From Symbiodinium natans (Eukaryota > Sar > Dinophyceae > Suessiales > Symbiodiniaceae): DNA of 64,000 nt. Both the position numbers and the translations under genes were made by a program. The notes under the pieces were generated by a model. It was given only the letters and a program-made list of their open reading frames with translations, had not been told where the DNA came from and did not search any database. Positions 53,011 to 63,937 of the stretch are shown one piece after another; position 1 is the first letter of the stretch, and each line of letters starts with the position of its first letter. Location: contig CAJNDS010001779.1 in NCBI GenBank assembly GCA_905221605.1, positions 521,146 through 585,145 on the forward strand, read 5' to 3'.

Positions 53011-53636
53011 ACAAAGGGACATAATAGAAGTTATTCCGACCTCTATACTAGGGTTTTTTTTGGGGTTCAGGGTTAGTGGCTTAGGCTTCCTTCAACGACT
53101 TCGATAGGGGTTTTGGCATTGAAAGGTGCGGGGTTTAGGGCGTATAGGGCTACGGAGCCCTACAATGTAGCTCCTTTGATGTAGCTAGCATACGGTCTAG
53201 CCTTAGCCAAGAAATTAGACTCTGGCCTGCCTGCAGACCCTACCATTCCATGAAACTGAATAATGTTTTAAAAGTGGACTGTTGCCTTGGGTTTAGGCCT
53301 AGACCCTAAAAGGAAAAGGTTTGGGTGGCTTTGCCGCCTCGGACGGCGTGGGGTGGGAGAAAAGTGTTAGATGGCCCTCCACAATCGGGCCAAAGCTCTG
53401 TTTCGCACCTTGTTCCGAAACCTAATCTTCACAGCACCTACGCCCTATCACAGCAAACCCTAAACCCTAAACCCTAAACCCTAAACCCTAAACCCTAAAC
53501 ACCCTTAGGGGATAGGTCCAACCCAAATAAACCCAGAGAACCCCAGGCTCAGGGGAGAGAATCTTTCTCAGACTTTCACCAGGATTCCAACTTTCTTATT
53601 TCAACTAGCAGTTTCAGAAATATCTGAGATTTGTGT

Positions 53637-53719
53637 TAGGGTTTAGGGTTTAGGGTTTAGGGTTTAGGGTTTAGGGTTTAGGGTTTAGGGTTTAGGGTTT
53701 AGGGTTTAGGGTTTAGGCT
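53637..53719 (+). repeat. Long TTTAGGG array
   Basis: About eleven perfect units. Confidence 0.95.
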
Positions 53720-53834
53720 TTAGGCGTCAGGGTTTCGGGTCTTGCGTGGGCTACGGGCTCCACGGCAGAGTCACGCAGTGTTATCTTTAGTCGCCAAGCA
53801 GCAAAGACAACAAAGCAACAACACACTCTAACGT

Positions 53835-54026
53835 TCAAGACTTGCGTTCTATGTTCTCGTCCATAGCACTGTACACTTTACATATTGGCTTCTTTTCGAA
53901 AGGAACAGTGTGCTGGTGACAAGGGCTCCTGTTCTGCAGACCTAGATCCAAGGCCACAGATGAGTTGGTCTTCGCTGCTTCCAACTGGCTGCTCACTCGC
54001 GCTCCCCCTTGGTGACGCGCCACCAA
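53835..54026 (-). CDS. Terminal exon of an unidentified gene
   Basis: Acceptor GTCATACAG, then 64 codons in phase 0: VARHQGGARVSSQLEAAKTN, VPFEKKPICKVYSAMDENIE, TGA. Upstream, an island with several open frames (54330-54125) ends at a canonical donor GTAAGC. No domain recognised. Confidence 0.55.
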   Translation of the reverse strand: MVARHQGGARVSSQLEAAKTNSSVALDLGLQNRSPCHQHTVPFEKKPICKVYSAMDENIERKS

Positions 54027-54451
54027 CTGTATGACAGGAGGTAAAAAAGAAGCATCATCATCTGAAGTCTCTCGACATGGTGAAGAAGGCTCTCACTGCA
54101 TCCTGCGGCCCGGGATGCTTACCCGGCAGGGTTCAAGTTCAAGTGTAGCCTCTTTGAGGCAACATATTTCGACCATAGGTTCGGTATGCCTCAGTCCGGC
54201 CTAGGGCGTTTCCCCAGCATAGATGAAGCAAAGCCCATCTACCCTGTGGGCTATGGCCGCCGCAGCACATCGGGCATCCCAAAACAATGAGGGAGATCAG
54301 CCGCTTGTGTAGGAGCGGAAGTACCGGCACAGCTCATAAAGTCACCCTAAAACCTAAACCCTAAACCTCAAACTTTGAACCCCTAAACCCTAAACCCTAA
54401 GCCCTAAACCCTAAACCCTAAACCCTAAACCCTAAACCCTAAACCCTAACC

Positions 54452-54823
54452 CTAAACCATTCCCGAACTAAACTGTGCAAACCAGGGTGCGACCTGATTG
54501 TGACCCTGCTGTGCCGCCACCTGTATTGCAGTGGAGCCCGTCAGGTCCTTAGGACTTGGATGTTCGGTTTGGGGGGGGGGGCTAGGGACAGCCCCTCTCA
54601 ATTTTCCGACGTCCACAGCAGATAGCAACCGTACTGTCTCACGACGTTCTGAACCCAACTCGCGTACCGCTTTAACCGGCGAACAGCCGGATCGTTGGGA
54701 CCTTCTCCGGCCCCGGTATGAACTCTTGGGGGTGATCAACGGTATCACAACCCTCTGATCCTGGCTGGGGCGCGGTTTGATCCAGGTCGGCTTTCGCACG
54801 CCTCGGGAAAGCTCTCGGGCCAT
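54452..54823 (-). CDS. Ankyrin-like 123-codon open frame
   Basis: Uninterrupted frame with ATG (54823) and [23 protein letters not shown] and [18 protein letters not shown] resemble two ankyrin units (the second matching G.TA...AA..GHN). The middle may be an intron, as its composition is proline-rich and less biased. The plus strand is partly open. Confidence 0.5.
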   Translation of the reverse strand: MARELSRGVRKPTWIKPRPSQDQRVVIPLITPKSSYRGRRRSQRSGCSPVKAVRELGSERRETVRLLSAVDVGKLRGAVPSPPPQTEHPSPKDLTGSTAIQVAAQQGHNQVAPWFAQFSSGMV

Positions 54824-55065
54824 ACAGGCTGGTCTTCAGAGAGAAGGACCCTAAACCCTGAACCCCAAACCCTAAACCCCAAACCCTGAACCCCAAAGCC
54901 CAAACCCTAAACCCGAAATGAGGGCTACGGCTTGTTTTCAGAGGGAAGGCCCCACAAAATCAGATGTTTTGCGGGATGAAAAGCTCCTCAACCCTAAACC
55001 CTAAGCCCTAAGCCCTAAACCCTAAACCCTAACCCTAAGCCCTAAACCCTAAACCGGGTCGTTGT

Positions 55066-55170
55066 ATGTTGGTTGGCGAGACTTTTGACTGGCAAGTGGT
55101 GTCAGTAGTGACTACATTCTCTGGAAAGCCTGTGCAGCCCCCGTCATTCCTTTACCTTGTACCTGAAGAG
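55066..55170 (+). CDS. Probable first exon, plus strand
   Basis: ATG, then 35 codons in phase 0 (LVGETFDWQVVSVVTTFSGK ... SFLYLVPEE) to a canonical donor GTAATTT. Protein-like, with alternating hydrophobic residues. No family recognised and no partner exon placed. Confidence 0.5.
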
Positions 55171-55739
55171 GTAATTTCCCCCCTTAAGGCGCCTCTCCCT
55201 TTGTACATGGCATAAGATGGTTCCTCGAGGGAGAGCCCAGTCAGTTTGTGTAGGGCCATGGGGGGCCCTGCGACTGTGGGGCCTGTAGAAGCCCCTTGCT
55301 AAAACCATTACGGACTCGGCGTTAACGCTCAAAAAACCACAAAACCCAAAACCCTCAGCCCTTAAGCCCAAAAGTCCATAAAAAACCCTACAAAACCCTA
55401 GAAAGCCCATGAAACCCTTAAAACCTAAACCCTATCAAACACATGAACCCTAAACCCTAAAACCCTAAAACCCCAAAACCCCAAAACCCTAAAACCCTAA
55501 AACCCTAAACCCTATAAAACCCATGAACCCTAAACCCTATAAAACCCATGAACCCTAAACCCGAAACTCCAAGCGGGCTTTCTGGATCTGCTGCCAGCCG
55601 ATGCGCAGCGCTCACAGTTGGGGTTTGGAGGGATTTAGGGCTTATGTTTTAAGGGTTTTGTAGGGTCTTAACCCTAAACCCTAAACCCTAAACCCTAGGA
55701 TGTATAGGGCTTATGTTTTTAAGGCCACTTAAAGAGCCT

Positions 55740-57060
55740 TCGACATGGCGAAAGCTCTCGGGATCTTCTGCTGGGGCACACCAGCCACTCCACCTTGTCA
55801 ATGTCCCCGCTGAAGCTGGCCTCCCCGTTTTTAAAAGGGTTTAGGGTTTAGGGTTTATGGGTTTAGGGTATAGGGTATAGGGTATTCGGCCCTATCATCC
55901 CCATCATCAACCCTATAAACGGCCTTGTTTAAGGGGTCGTAGGGTATCATAGCACATGCTGGTAAACCCTACAATCCCTAAGCCCCGTCAGCCGTACAGC
56001 CCCTTTTCACGGCTCTCTCTGGAAGGCTTTGGGGAATGAATTGGGTCCGACATTTCGCGGACCGTAAAGAAAGGTAGGGGTCCTTTTTGTTCTTTAATAG
56101 GGGGGGGGGGAGGGGCGGGGGCGTATGGTAGGTTTTGGGATCTACGGGACCCTAAAAACCTTAAAACCCCAGTACCAACGGGCGGCCCGAACATGGAGGT
56201 ATCTCCCATTCTGCTCTGGCCCTAAACCCTATAAACCCTATAAACCCTATAAACCCTGTAAACCCTATAAATAAACCCTAAACTGCCCTAAACCTTAAAC
56301 CCTAAACCCTAAACTGTCTAAGAACGCTGTTGCAGTCCGACCGCGGGGTGCAAAAAGCTGAGAGAGGTCATAGGGCTTTCCTTAACCATACTATATGGTG
56401 TCGTACGTAGGGCTTCCGAAACCGAAGTCCTAAAGTTCCCTAAAGCCCTACAAGAGCTGACGATCACTAAACCCGAAACCCTAAACCCTAAACCCTGAAA
56501 CCGAAGTCCTATAAAGCTCCCTGAAGGCCCTACAACAGCCTCCCGCGCCCTTTGACGAGCCTTCCAGAGAGCGCAGCGTCCTCGGAAGTCCTTGCAGCCA
56601 AGGTCCTCTCAGCTAGGGTTTAGGGTTTAGGGTTTAGGGTTTAGGGTTTAGGGTTCAGGGATTTAGGGTTTCGGGTTTCGGGTTTTGCAGGCCTGAGAGT
56701 GAGGGGCCGCTAGAGCCTTCTTGAGCCTTTTTTTTGGGCGGGGGGTGGGGGGGTTAGGGTCTAGTCTTTATGGTGGGGTTGCATAGGGCTCAGGGCTTGG
56801 GGTTTGCCAACAAACGACACATCTCTGGAAGGGTGTGATATCCCCCAAACGGCCCTAACAGCCAAATCCTTCGAGGCCCATATTTTTGGGCTAAGCATCT
56901 AAGGGATTGAAGGACTGCAGATGTGAGCTCGCCAAGCCCCCAGGGTTTAGGGTTTAGGGTTCAGGGTTTTCGGTTTAGGGTTTAGGGTTCAGGCTTACCA
57001 GTGTCCACAACATCCAGCAGCGACTTGAGCCGGCCAGTTGCGTCCTTTGGATGGCTTTCA
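55740..57060 (-). CDS. Ankyrin-like and other exon islands
   Basis: 57054-56999 reads HPKDATGRLKSLLDVVDT to canonical donor GTAAGC. 56615-56548 reads RTLAARTSEDAALSGRLVKG. About 56209-56160 opens MGDTSMFGPPV with donor GTACTG. 55830-55740 reads EASFSGDIDKVEWLVCPSRR, whose first half fits an ankyrin outer helix. Bias supports all four. Relation between them is not resolved. Confidence 0.45.
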
Positions 57061-57499
57061 GGGCTTCGAGCTTGATAAGGGTTTGGGTTTTTCCCCACCC
57101 TCGGTGTGGAGTTGTTAGAATTGTTTAATTCAACTCCTCGCCCATTCTACTCGCCCGGTCTACTCCTCGCTCATCCCTGGAGAACCAATCAGCCCTACAC
57201 CCCCCAAGACCCTAAAACCCCAACAAAATAAAACCCCAAACCCTGAAAACCCCCTAGGCAAAAAAACTTAAAAACCCAAAACCAATATCAGCCCAAAAAC
57301 CGATATCAGCCCTAAATCCTAAAACACTGAACCCTGAAACCCCGAAACCCTGAACCCTTAACCCTAAAACCGATATCAGCCCTAAAAAACTAACCCACAC
57401 CCTGAACCCAAAAACCCCAGACCCTAAACCCTAAAGTCCCGAACCCTAAAACCCTAAAAGCCTCAAACCTAAAGTCCTACAAACCTGGGGTTAGGGTTT

Positions 57500-57715
57500 C
57501 AAGGCCCACACTTTCTCCTGTAATAACCATCTTCCTTGTGTGACGCTATGCGGAAGCTTAACAACGAATTGTCTGTAGTCGTAACCTTCGTTGAATAGAG
57601 CTTTGTTGTATGAAGATACATTCTATTTTCTTGATGTTATAGGATTCTCTGGGTGGGTGGGTATTATATCAGCGCCGAACATATAACACTACCATAACAC
57701 TGCTCGATCCGGAGC
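57500..57715. other. Unique A+T-rich interval
   Basis: About 215 bp free of telomere-like units, no open frame of note, with GGGTGGGTGGG near 57650. Could be regulatory or an intron core. Confidence 0.4.
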
Positions 57716-57719
57716 TGAA

Positions 57720-57945
57720 CCCTGAACCCTGGACCCTGGACCCTGAACCCTAAACCCTAAACCCTAAAACCCTAAAACCCTAAACCCTGAGCCCCTAAAC
57801 CCTAAACCCTAAACCCTGAACCCCTAAACCCTATAACCCCTAAACCCCTAAACCCTAAACCCTAAACCCCTAAACCCCTAAACCCTAAACCCCTAAACCC
57901 CTAAACCCTGAACCCCTAAACCCTAAACCCGAAACCCGAAACCCG
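57720..57945 (-). repeat. CCCCTAAA/CCCTAAA mixed array
   Basis: Seven- and eight-base units (AACCCTA, ACCCCTA) alternate with CCTGGA and CCTGAA variants over about 225 bp. Confidence 0.85.
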
Positions 57946-58455
57946 AAGGCCAAGGGGCGGAGCCCGGCATGGACGCGGTGCGCAGCAGGTCGCGCTCGAG
58001 CGCCTCTCGCGGGCGGAGGGTTGGGTTTGGGGTTTGGGGTTTAGGCTTTGGAGTTTAGAGTGTAGGGTTTAGGGTTTAGGCTTTGGAGGTTTAGGGTTTG
58101 GGGTTTCGGGTTTAGGTTTTATAGGGGCTTGGGGTTTAGGGTTTAGGCTTCAAGGGAACTTTAGGGGCTTTGGAGACTTTACGAGGCTTTGTAGTGTTAG
58201 GTGCGCGGCTTTAATTCGGGTTTTGAAGTTCAAAAGGTTTTAGGAGCCCTAAACCCTAAACCCTAAACCCTAAACCCTAAACCCTAAACCCTACACCCTA
58301 AACCCTAAACCCCAAACCCTAAACCCTAAACCCTAACTAAATCCTAGATCCTTAACCCTCTAGGGGCCCCTTCGGAGGGTCGTTTGAGGGTTCTCTGGGA
58401 AGACGCCTCCGTGTCGTGGCTGACCGGCAGGTCCCGACCTTTCAGCGCCAAAGGG
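57944..58455 (-). CDS. Two exon-like islands
   Basis: 58455-58385 reads LKGRDLPVSHDTEASSQRTL. 58018-57944 reads REALERDLLRTASMPGSAPW. Both are strongly biased minus frames separated by arrays. Product unknown. Confidence 0.45.
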
Positions 58456-58528
58456 GCTTAGGGTTTAGGGTTTAGGGTTTAGGGTTTAGGGCTTAGGGCT
58501 TAGGGTTTAGGGTTTAGGTTTAGGGTTT

Positions 58529-58945
58529 CAGGCTTTGTGGGTTTCAGGGTTTCAGGGTTTCAGGGTTTTCTGGGCTTCAGGGTGTCAGGGATTTGTGGCT
58601 TTCAGGGTTTCGGGCTTCAGGGTTTCAGGGTTTCAGGGTTTCAGGGTTTCAGGGTTTCAGGGTTTCAGGGTTTTGTGGGCTTCAGGGTTTCAGGGTTTAG
58701 GGTTTTGTGGGCTTCAGGGTTTCAGGGTTCAGGGTTTCAGGGTTTCAGGGTTTTAGGGTTTCAGGGTGTCAGGGCTTTGTGGGCTTCAGGGTTTCAGGGT
58801 TTAGGGTTTTGTGGGCTTCAGGGTTTCAGGGTTTCAGGGTTTAGGGGTTTCAGGGTTTAGGGCTTTGTGGGCTTCAGGGTTTCAGGGCTTTGTGGGTTTC
58901 AGGGTTTCAGGGTTTCAGGGTTTCTGGGTTTCGGGTTTCTGGAGA
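58529..58945 (+). repeat. TTTCAGGG minisatellite with higher-order units
   Basis: Eight-base TTTCAGGG units occur in groups separated by GTTTTGTGGGCTTCAGGG, giving a longer repeated module. Plus frames through it (58535-59029) are open only because of the repeat. This is a telomere-unit variant with one inserted C. Confidence 0.9.
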
Positions 58946-59025
58946 GTTTCGGAGCTTCACGAGCTGAGGGGGTTTAAGGAGGTTGAGGGGTTCAGAGTAA
59001 CAGGCTTTCGGGGGGGGCGTCAGGG

Positions 59026-59343
59026 CTAAGGCCTGTGCCTGGAGTAGTTTGCCTGCAGGAAAGCTTTGCCGGCGAGTCGTAACTTGTTTAAATCACTCAG
59101 AACCTGAACCCAAGAATAACCTAGGAATAAAACCGGGTGATTTTGAAGGGGCTTGCAAGGGAAACAAACCATGAACAATAAGGGATAAGGGCCTACTCTG
59201 GGTCCTAATATATACCTACTCATGTGCACCCATAGTGCTATGTCTGGGTGTTTATCATTGGCAGTCCCCAAAGTCTCCCCCACCACCAACAATTGGGTAT
59301 GACCTGAATCTCCAGCTAGAAGCCCTATAAAACCTAGCCTCAA
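59026..59343 (-). CDS. Open frame spanning a diverged element
   Basis: The 5' part (LLVVGETLGTANDKHPDIAL) and 3' part (SDLNKLRLAGKAFLQANYSR) look coding. The middle (about 59130-59220) matches diverged family E-like sequence (AAGGGCCTACTCTGGGTCCTA). The exon is probably interrupted by an insertion that happens to stay open. Confidence 0.4.
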   Translation of the reverse strand: MRLGFIGLLAGDSGHTQLLVVGETLGTANDKHPDIALWVHMSRYILGPRVGPYPLLFMVCFPCKPLQNHPVLFLGYSWVQVLSDLNKLRLAGKAFLQANYSRHRP

Positions 59344-59479
59344 ACACTCCCAAACCCAACCCTGAAGCCAAACCCTGAACCCGAAACCCTACACTCTAAA
59401 CCCTAAACCCTAAACCCTAAACCCTAAACCCCCCCGGTGGGCCCTTGATCTGCATTCAGGCAGCGCCCACTCACAGGGA

Positions 59480-59512
59480 AGACCCAGCGGTTGAAGCCCA
59501 TGCGGCTCCTCG
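59480..59512 (-). CDS. Short exon
   Basis: Frame RMGFNRWVFP followed by canonical donor GTGAGT. Confidence 0.4.
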
Positions 59513-59516
59513 CAGG

Positions 59517-60030
59517 GTTTAGGGTTTAGGGTCGGGTCATAGGGTTTAGGGTTTAGGGTTTAGGGTTTAGGGTTTAGGGTTTAGGGTGCAGGGTTCATAG
59601 GGTTTAGGGTTTAGGGTTCAGGGTTTAGGGTTCATAGGGTTTAGGGTTTAGGGTTCAGGGTTTAGGGTTCTTAGGGTTTAGGGTTTAGGGTTCAGGGTTT
59701 AGGGTTCTTAGGGTTTAGGGGTTAGGGTTTAGGGTTCTTAGGGTTGAGGGGTTGGGCTGAGGGTTTGTGGTTTAGGGTGCAGGGTTCATAGGGTTTAGGG
59801 TTTAGGATTTAGGGTTCAGGGTTTAGGGTGCAGGGTTCATGGGGTTTAGGGTTGAGGGTTTAGGGATCAGGGTTTAGGGTTTATAGGGATTATTGTTTAT
59901 AGGGTTTAGGGTTTGTAGGCTTAGGGTTTAGGGTTTGTTTTGGGGGTTTAGGGTTTAGGGTCTAGGTCTTGGGGCGGCTCAGGGTCTTGGGGTTCTAGGG
60001 TTTGGGGTTTAGGGTTTAGGGTTTAGGGTG
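59517..60030 (+). repeat. Composite array with higher-order units
   Basis: TTTAGGG doublets are punctuated by TTCATAGGG, TTCTTAGGG and TTCAGGG, and the combination repeats several times between 59520 and 59870. Confidence 0.88.
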
Positions 60031-60033
60031 GGT

Positions 60034-60340
60034 TCAGGGCTTGGGGTTTAGGGCTTGTAATCCAGGGGCGGCTTTCGCTTTGGGTCTTATGTATATAGGC
60101 GCCAACAAGGGGCGGCTTTCGCTTTGGGTCTTATGTATATAGGCGCCAACAAGACACACAACCGAAAGCAATCGTCCCTTAAGGCCTAAACAAGCCCTAA
60201 ACCACCCTAAGCCATAGACCCCCAAAAACATCAGACTAAAGCTGAATAGGGCCCTGCTGTTTCCCGACAAAATCGCGAGATGACACATCCTAGTACTACC
60301 GGCGTCCAAACCATCCACAGCTTGGAGATTCAAGGTGTTT
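60034..60340 (-). CDS. Exon-like island with downstream duplication
   Basis: The minus frame from 60333 reads AVDGLDAGSTRMCHLAILSG then NSRALFSFSLMFLG. CHLAILSGN has an ankyrin flavour. The 3' third of the open frame lies over the 44-bp tandem duplication and a telomere-like run and is probably not coding. Confidence 0.42.
60064..60151. repeat. Perfect 44-bp tandem duplication
   Basis: AGGGGCGGCTTTCGCTTTGG ... GGCGCCAACA occurs twice head-to-tail with no visible mismatch (units start 60064 and 60108). Confidence 0.95.
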
Positions 60341-60395
60341 TGGTGGGGCGCTGGAAAGTTGAGGCCCCTAAGCCCAAAGTGTAAACCGTATACAC

Positions 60396-60505
60396 CCTAA
60401 ACCCTAAACCCTAAACCCTAAACCCTAAACCCTAAACCCTAAACCCTAAACCCTAAACCCTCAACCCTAAACCCTAAACCCTAAACCCTAAACCCTAAAA
60501 CCCTG
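60396..60505 (-). repeat. Long CCCTAAA array
   Basis: About fifteen units with one CCCTCAA variant. Confidence 0.95.
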
Positions 60506-60520
60506 AAACCTAAACCTAAC

Positions 60521-60880
60521 CTCTTTCGGGGCGTTGGGCTTCGGTGGCGGTGTCAGGATCCTTGCAGGCCCCCAAAACCTTTTTCAACCCTTGAGGGTCA
60601 TGCCTAAAGTCATGAGGGTTAGGGTTTAGGGGTTGAGGGTTTTTAGGGGATTGGGTTTGTTAGGGTTTTTTTGAGGGCTTTTAGGGTTTAGGGCTTTTGG
60701 GGTTTAAGGTTTTTAGGGTTTGGGTAATGTTGGGGTTTAGTTTTTTTAGGGTTTAGGGTTTAGGAATAGCATCCTGAGGCGGCCGAGGGACTGTGCCATC
60801 ATGGTCATAATCATTTGCTTCACCTGCTGTGGGCATGAACCTACCTTGAGGCACAGCTATCCAAGAATGCAGTAGGATTT
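60521..60880 (-). CDS. Two exon-like islands
   Basis: About 60820-60765 follows acceptor TGCCCACAG and reads QVKQMIMTMMAQSLGRLRML. 60598-60521 reads LKKVLGACKDPDTATEAQRP and ends near donor GTTAGG. Arrays lie between them. Possibly ankyrin-gene exons; consensus weak. Confidence 0.42.
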
Positions 60881-61186
60881 GGGGTTTAGGGTTTAGGGTT
60901 TAGGGCATTTCCCCTTTTTTAAGGGTTGAAGGCGTTACTCTAGGTAGTTGGCAGACCCTCTTGCGGTTTAAGGCTTAGGCTTAGGGTTTAGGGTTTAGGG
61001 TTTAGGGTTGAGGGTTTAGGGTTTAGGGTTTCATTCCATGAAGCTCAGGGCAAAAGAGTCCTCAATGGGGTTGGGGTTTGGGAGGGGGGTTTACGTGGCT
61101 TTCCCCCGCCAATTTCAAACAATCTCTCCACAACTGGGCTCATTGGTGGGTGGCAAAAATGAGCAGCAGCCTAAACCCTAAACGCC

Positions 61187-61377
61187 TGTAGATCTCTGCC
61201 TCTACTCAACAATTCTGCCATGCACGGCGTCTCACGGAACTTCGTCAGCTTTTCCCAAACCAGAAATCCTGCACCCCGGAAAAGATCGTAGTCAGCCCAA
61301 TGAATTCGGGTTTTGGGTTTGGGGTTTAGGGGCCAAATTAATTGGAATAGTAGCAAGGGCGATAATGAGGTGATCAT
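61187..61377 (-). CDS. Exon-like island, ankyrin-gene candidate
   Basis: Frame IHWADYDLFRGAGFLVWEKL then ETPCMAELLSRGRDLQA, ending where an array supplies GTTTAGG. MAELLSRGRDL fits the end of an ankyrin unit. Confidence 0.5.
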
Positions 61378-61719
61378 TCTGGGAAATATATCTGCTGGCT
61401 AACCTTCAGCACTCTTAGTCCTGTCTTAATTGAACACCCCGATGTTGGAATCGCATGAAGAGTCCGCGTGAAACCCTAAACCCCAAACCACCAAAGATCA
61501 TGTCTTCACTAGATTCACAAGCCCCAAACCCCCAAACCCTAAACCCAAAAACCTAAAACCCAAATCCTAAACCCCAAATCCTAAACCCCAAACCCTACAC
61601 CCAACCCTACACCCCAAAGCTAAAACCCAACCTAAACCGCATACCCTAAACCCAACCTAAACCCCAAACCCTAAACTCCAAACCCGAAACCCCAAACCCT
61701 AAAACCCCAAAAGAAGGTG

Positions 61720-62020
61720 GGCCTGTTCATACCATAATAAGGGTACTCGTTTACAAGAAGGGAACCTTAACAAACCCCCCCCCCCAAACAAAAAAAAAAA
61801 AGGAAAAGGGTACCTCTGGGCTGCAACCCTAAAGCTGGGCCTGTTCATACCACAATAAGTTTACCCTTTTGCAAGGGAACCTTAAACCCCCGGTACCACT
61901 GGGCTGCAAAGGCCTGTTCATACTTGGGGGGGGGAATTTAAAGGTTTACCTACTCTACTACCCTAAACCCTAAGCCCCAAACCCCTAACACCCCAAAAGA
62001 AGCTGGGCCTGTTCAAACTT
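61720..62020. repeat. Rearranged repeats of GGGCCTGTTCATAC
   Basis: GGGCCTGTTCATAC or close variants occur at about 61722, 61839, 61911 and 62006 (last with A), interleaved with family E-like right ends (ACTGGGCTGCAA). It looks like tandemly reshuffled fragments of one element. Confidence 0.65.
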
Positions 62021-62024
62021 GGGG

Positions 62025-62085
62025 CCGCCCAAGTTCTGCAGAATCCAGAAGGTACTCTGCGGAGCCATGCCAGCCCTGGATGCTT
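62025..62085 (-). CDS. Exon-like island, ankyrin-like
   Basis: Frame SIQGWHGSAEYLLDSAELGR, similar to G...aeyLL..A in ankyrin repeats. A plus frame ending TAA overlaps, so strand rests on the ankyrin context. Confidence 0.4.
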
Positions 62086-62114
62086 AAGTTATGGTTAGCT
62101 TGGGGGATCTTCAA

Positions 62115-62200
62115 AGGGTTTAGGGTTTAGGGTTTAGGGTTTAGGGTTTAGGGTTTAGGGTTTAGGGTTTAGGGTTTGGGGTTTAGGGTTTAGGGCTTAG
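62115..62200 (+). repeat. Long TTTAGGG array
   Basis: About twelve units. Confidence 0.95.
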
Positions 62201-62632
62201 GGCTGTTTTGACTACAGGCGCAGTGAATTTCAAGGGCATTGTAGGGTTTGGGGTTTTGGGGGATTCTTTGGGGGGGGATGTCTCTTCTGAAGGGGCTTTC
62301 AGGAGGCTTAGTTATGGAGGTTTTGAGGGGGCAAAAAAAAATAATAATAAACCCTTTGAGGGTTCATTGGGTCCCCCTTGTACCCCTAACCTACTTACAC
62401 CCGAAACCCCCAAAATCTAAACCGTAAGCCTTCAACCTCAAACCCTTTCCCCCACACCCTAAACCGAAATGAGCCCTGAAAATGTTGTCATATATACCCT
62501 ATACTATATAACTCCTACTTAGGCATAACCCTAAACCCTAAACCCTAAACCTAAACCCTAAACCCTAAACCCTATATGAACCGTAACACCCTCTTAGGGT
62601 TCCTTTGGTCCCCCCAGGTACACCCTCAAACA

Positions 62633-62715
62633 AAACAGCGGTGATCGAAAAGCAAAGCAGCTCCACGTCTGCGCCGTAGTTCAGCAGCCTGGGAAGTACT
62701 GTAGGGGTCGGAATG
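62633..62715 (-). CDS. Ankyrin exon
   Basis: Frame VLPRLLNYGADVELLCFSIT contains the ankyrin hallmark LLNYGADVEL (LL..GAdv.l). It lies between arrays on the same strand as the other ankyrin exons. Confidence 0.55.
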
Positions 62716-62887
62716 AGTACTAAAGATATTCCCTCAGTAAACCCTAAACCCTAAACCCTGAACCCTAAACCCTAAACCCCAAAACCCTATTCTAATTATG
62801 CAGCCCCCTAGATTATGGAGTTGTATAGGACGCAGGGTTGACGGACCTAAGGATGGCAGAGAGCTCTTCTTTTTGTCTCTTCCTTTT

Positions 62888-62995
62888 GGTTTAGGGTTTA
62901 GGGTTTAGGGTTTAGGGTTTAGGGTTTAGGGTTTAGGGTTTAGGGTTTAGGGTTTAGGGTTTAGGGTTTAGGGTTTAGGGTTAGGGTTTAGGGTG
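62888..62995 (+). repeat. Long TTTAGGG array
   Basis: About fifteen units, one short (TTAGGG). Confidence 0.95.
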
Positions 62996-63159
62996 TAGGG
63001 CTTCAAGCACCAAAAAGGGGTCTTAGGGTTCAGGCGTTTAGGTTTTAGGCCTGAGGCCTGCAGAGTTCGGAATCGAGGGTTTAGGGTTTCTGCCGGGAGA
63101 AGCCTGTACTCGCTGGATTCCTGGAACAATATGTGTATACAGTGCAAATTTGTTTATAT

Positions 63160-63640
63160 GTACAAATTAAGCATATGTTATATATTTGCATGTATATGTA
63201 TGTGTACATGTACATGTACATGTACATGTATATGTATACACATACTTGTAACGTACAGCGCACCGTTGCAGTGCTATCGCAGTGTATTGCGCTAGAATTA
63301 CACTTGCTATTCTGGCAATTCTGAGCCACATATTGCTTCGGCTAGACGTTGGTTCTCAAAGATGGGTTTAGGGTTTAGGGTTTAGGGTTTAGGGTTTAAC
63401 CCTACACCCTAAACCCTAAATAGGAGCTCAGATTTTGACGACCATTTCGCAGCTTACGAGCCCGTGCGTCCAAAGTCAATGCCAGTTTCGCGATACTAAA
63501 CAAGCAGCAGCCTTTGATGGCAAACATGTCAACCCATGTATACACATGTATACACATGTATATACATGTATATACATGTACTTCTTATGTATACATAAAC
63601 ATGTATATATATATATGTGTGTGTATATATATCTATGTAT
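63160..63640. repeat. TACATG/TATACA microsatellites
   Basis: Palindromic TACATG repeats (63204-63232) and ATGTATACAC repeats (63535-63590), followed by TA tracts. Frames over these tracts are low-complexity. Unique sequence between (63245-63350, 63430-63530) shows no clear exon. Confidence 0.85.
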
Positions 63641-63660
63641 AGAAATGGACATGAGGATTC

Positions 63661-63750
63661 CCCCCGCCCCCCCCCCCCCCCCAAAAAAAAAAAAAAAAAA
63701 AAAAAATAATAATAATAAGAATAATATAATATATATATATATATATGGAC
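63661..63750 (+). repeat. C/A/TAA/TA homopolymer-microsatellite block
   Basis: C-run, A-run (about 24), TAA repeats and TA repeats in succession. A simple-repeat composite, possibly the tail of a retrocopied element, but no coding part is visible. Confidence 0.75.
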
Positions 63751-63866
63751 CACAAAATGCTGAGTTCGGAAACGCCTACACCCTTAAACCCTAAACCCTA
63801 AACCCTGACCCCTAAACCCTAAGCCCTAATCCCCAAAGTTTGCCTCGCACGCACCCGTACGTTAAC

Positions 63867-63937
63867 AAGCGCCCCAAGCGGCGTGGCCGTCATGTCGGTG
63901 TCCGCCTGCTCCGCGGCGAAGCTCAGGGCCGTCTTCC
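63867..63937 (-). CDS. Ankyrin exon near the window end
   Basis: Acceptor GGTGACCAG, frame KTALSFAAEQADTDMTATPL, donor GTTAAC. GKTALSFAAEQ matches the G.TAL..AA ankyrin start. Confidence 0.58.

Noticed and set aside
58535-59029. Long plus-strand frames of about 107 codons
   Set aside because: Entirely encoded by the TTTCAGGG minisatellite; periodic and frame-independent.
63081-63794. Tyrosine/isoleucine-rich small membrane proteins
   Set aside because: Encoded by TATACA/TACATG microsatellites and homopolymers.
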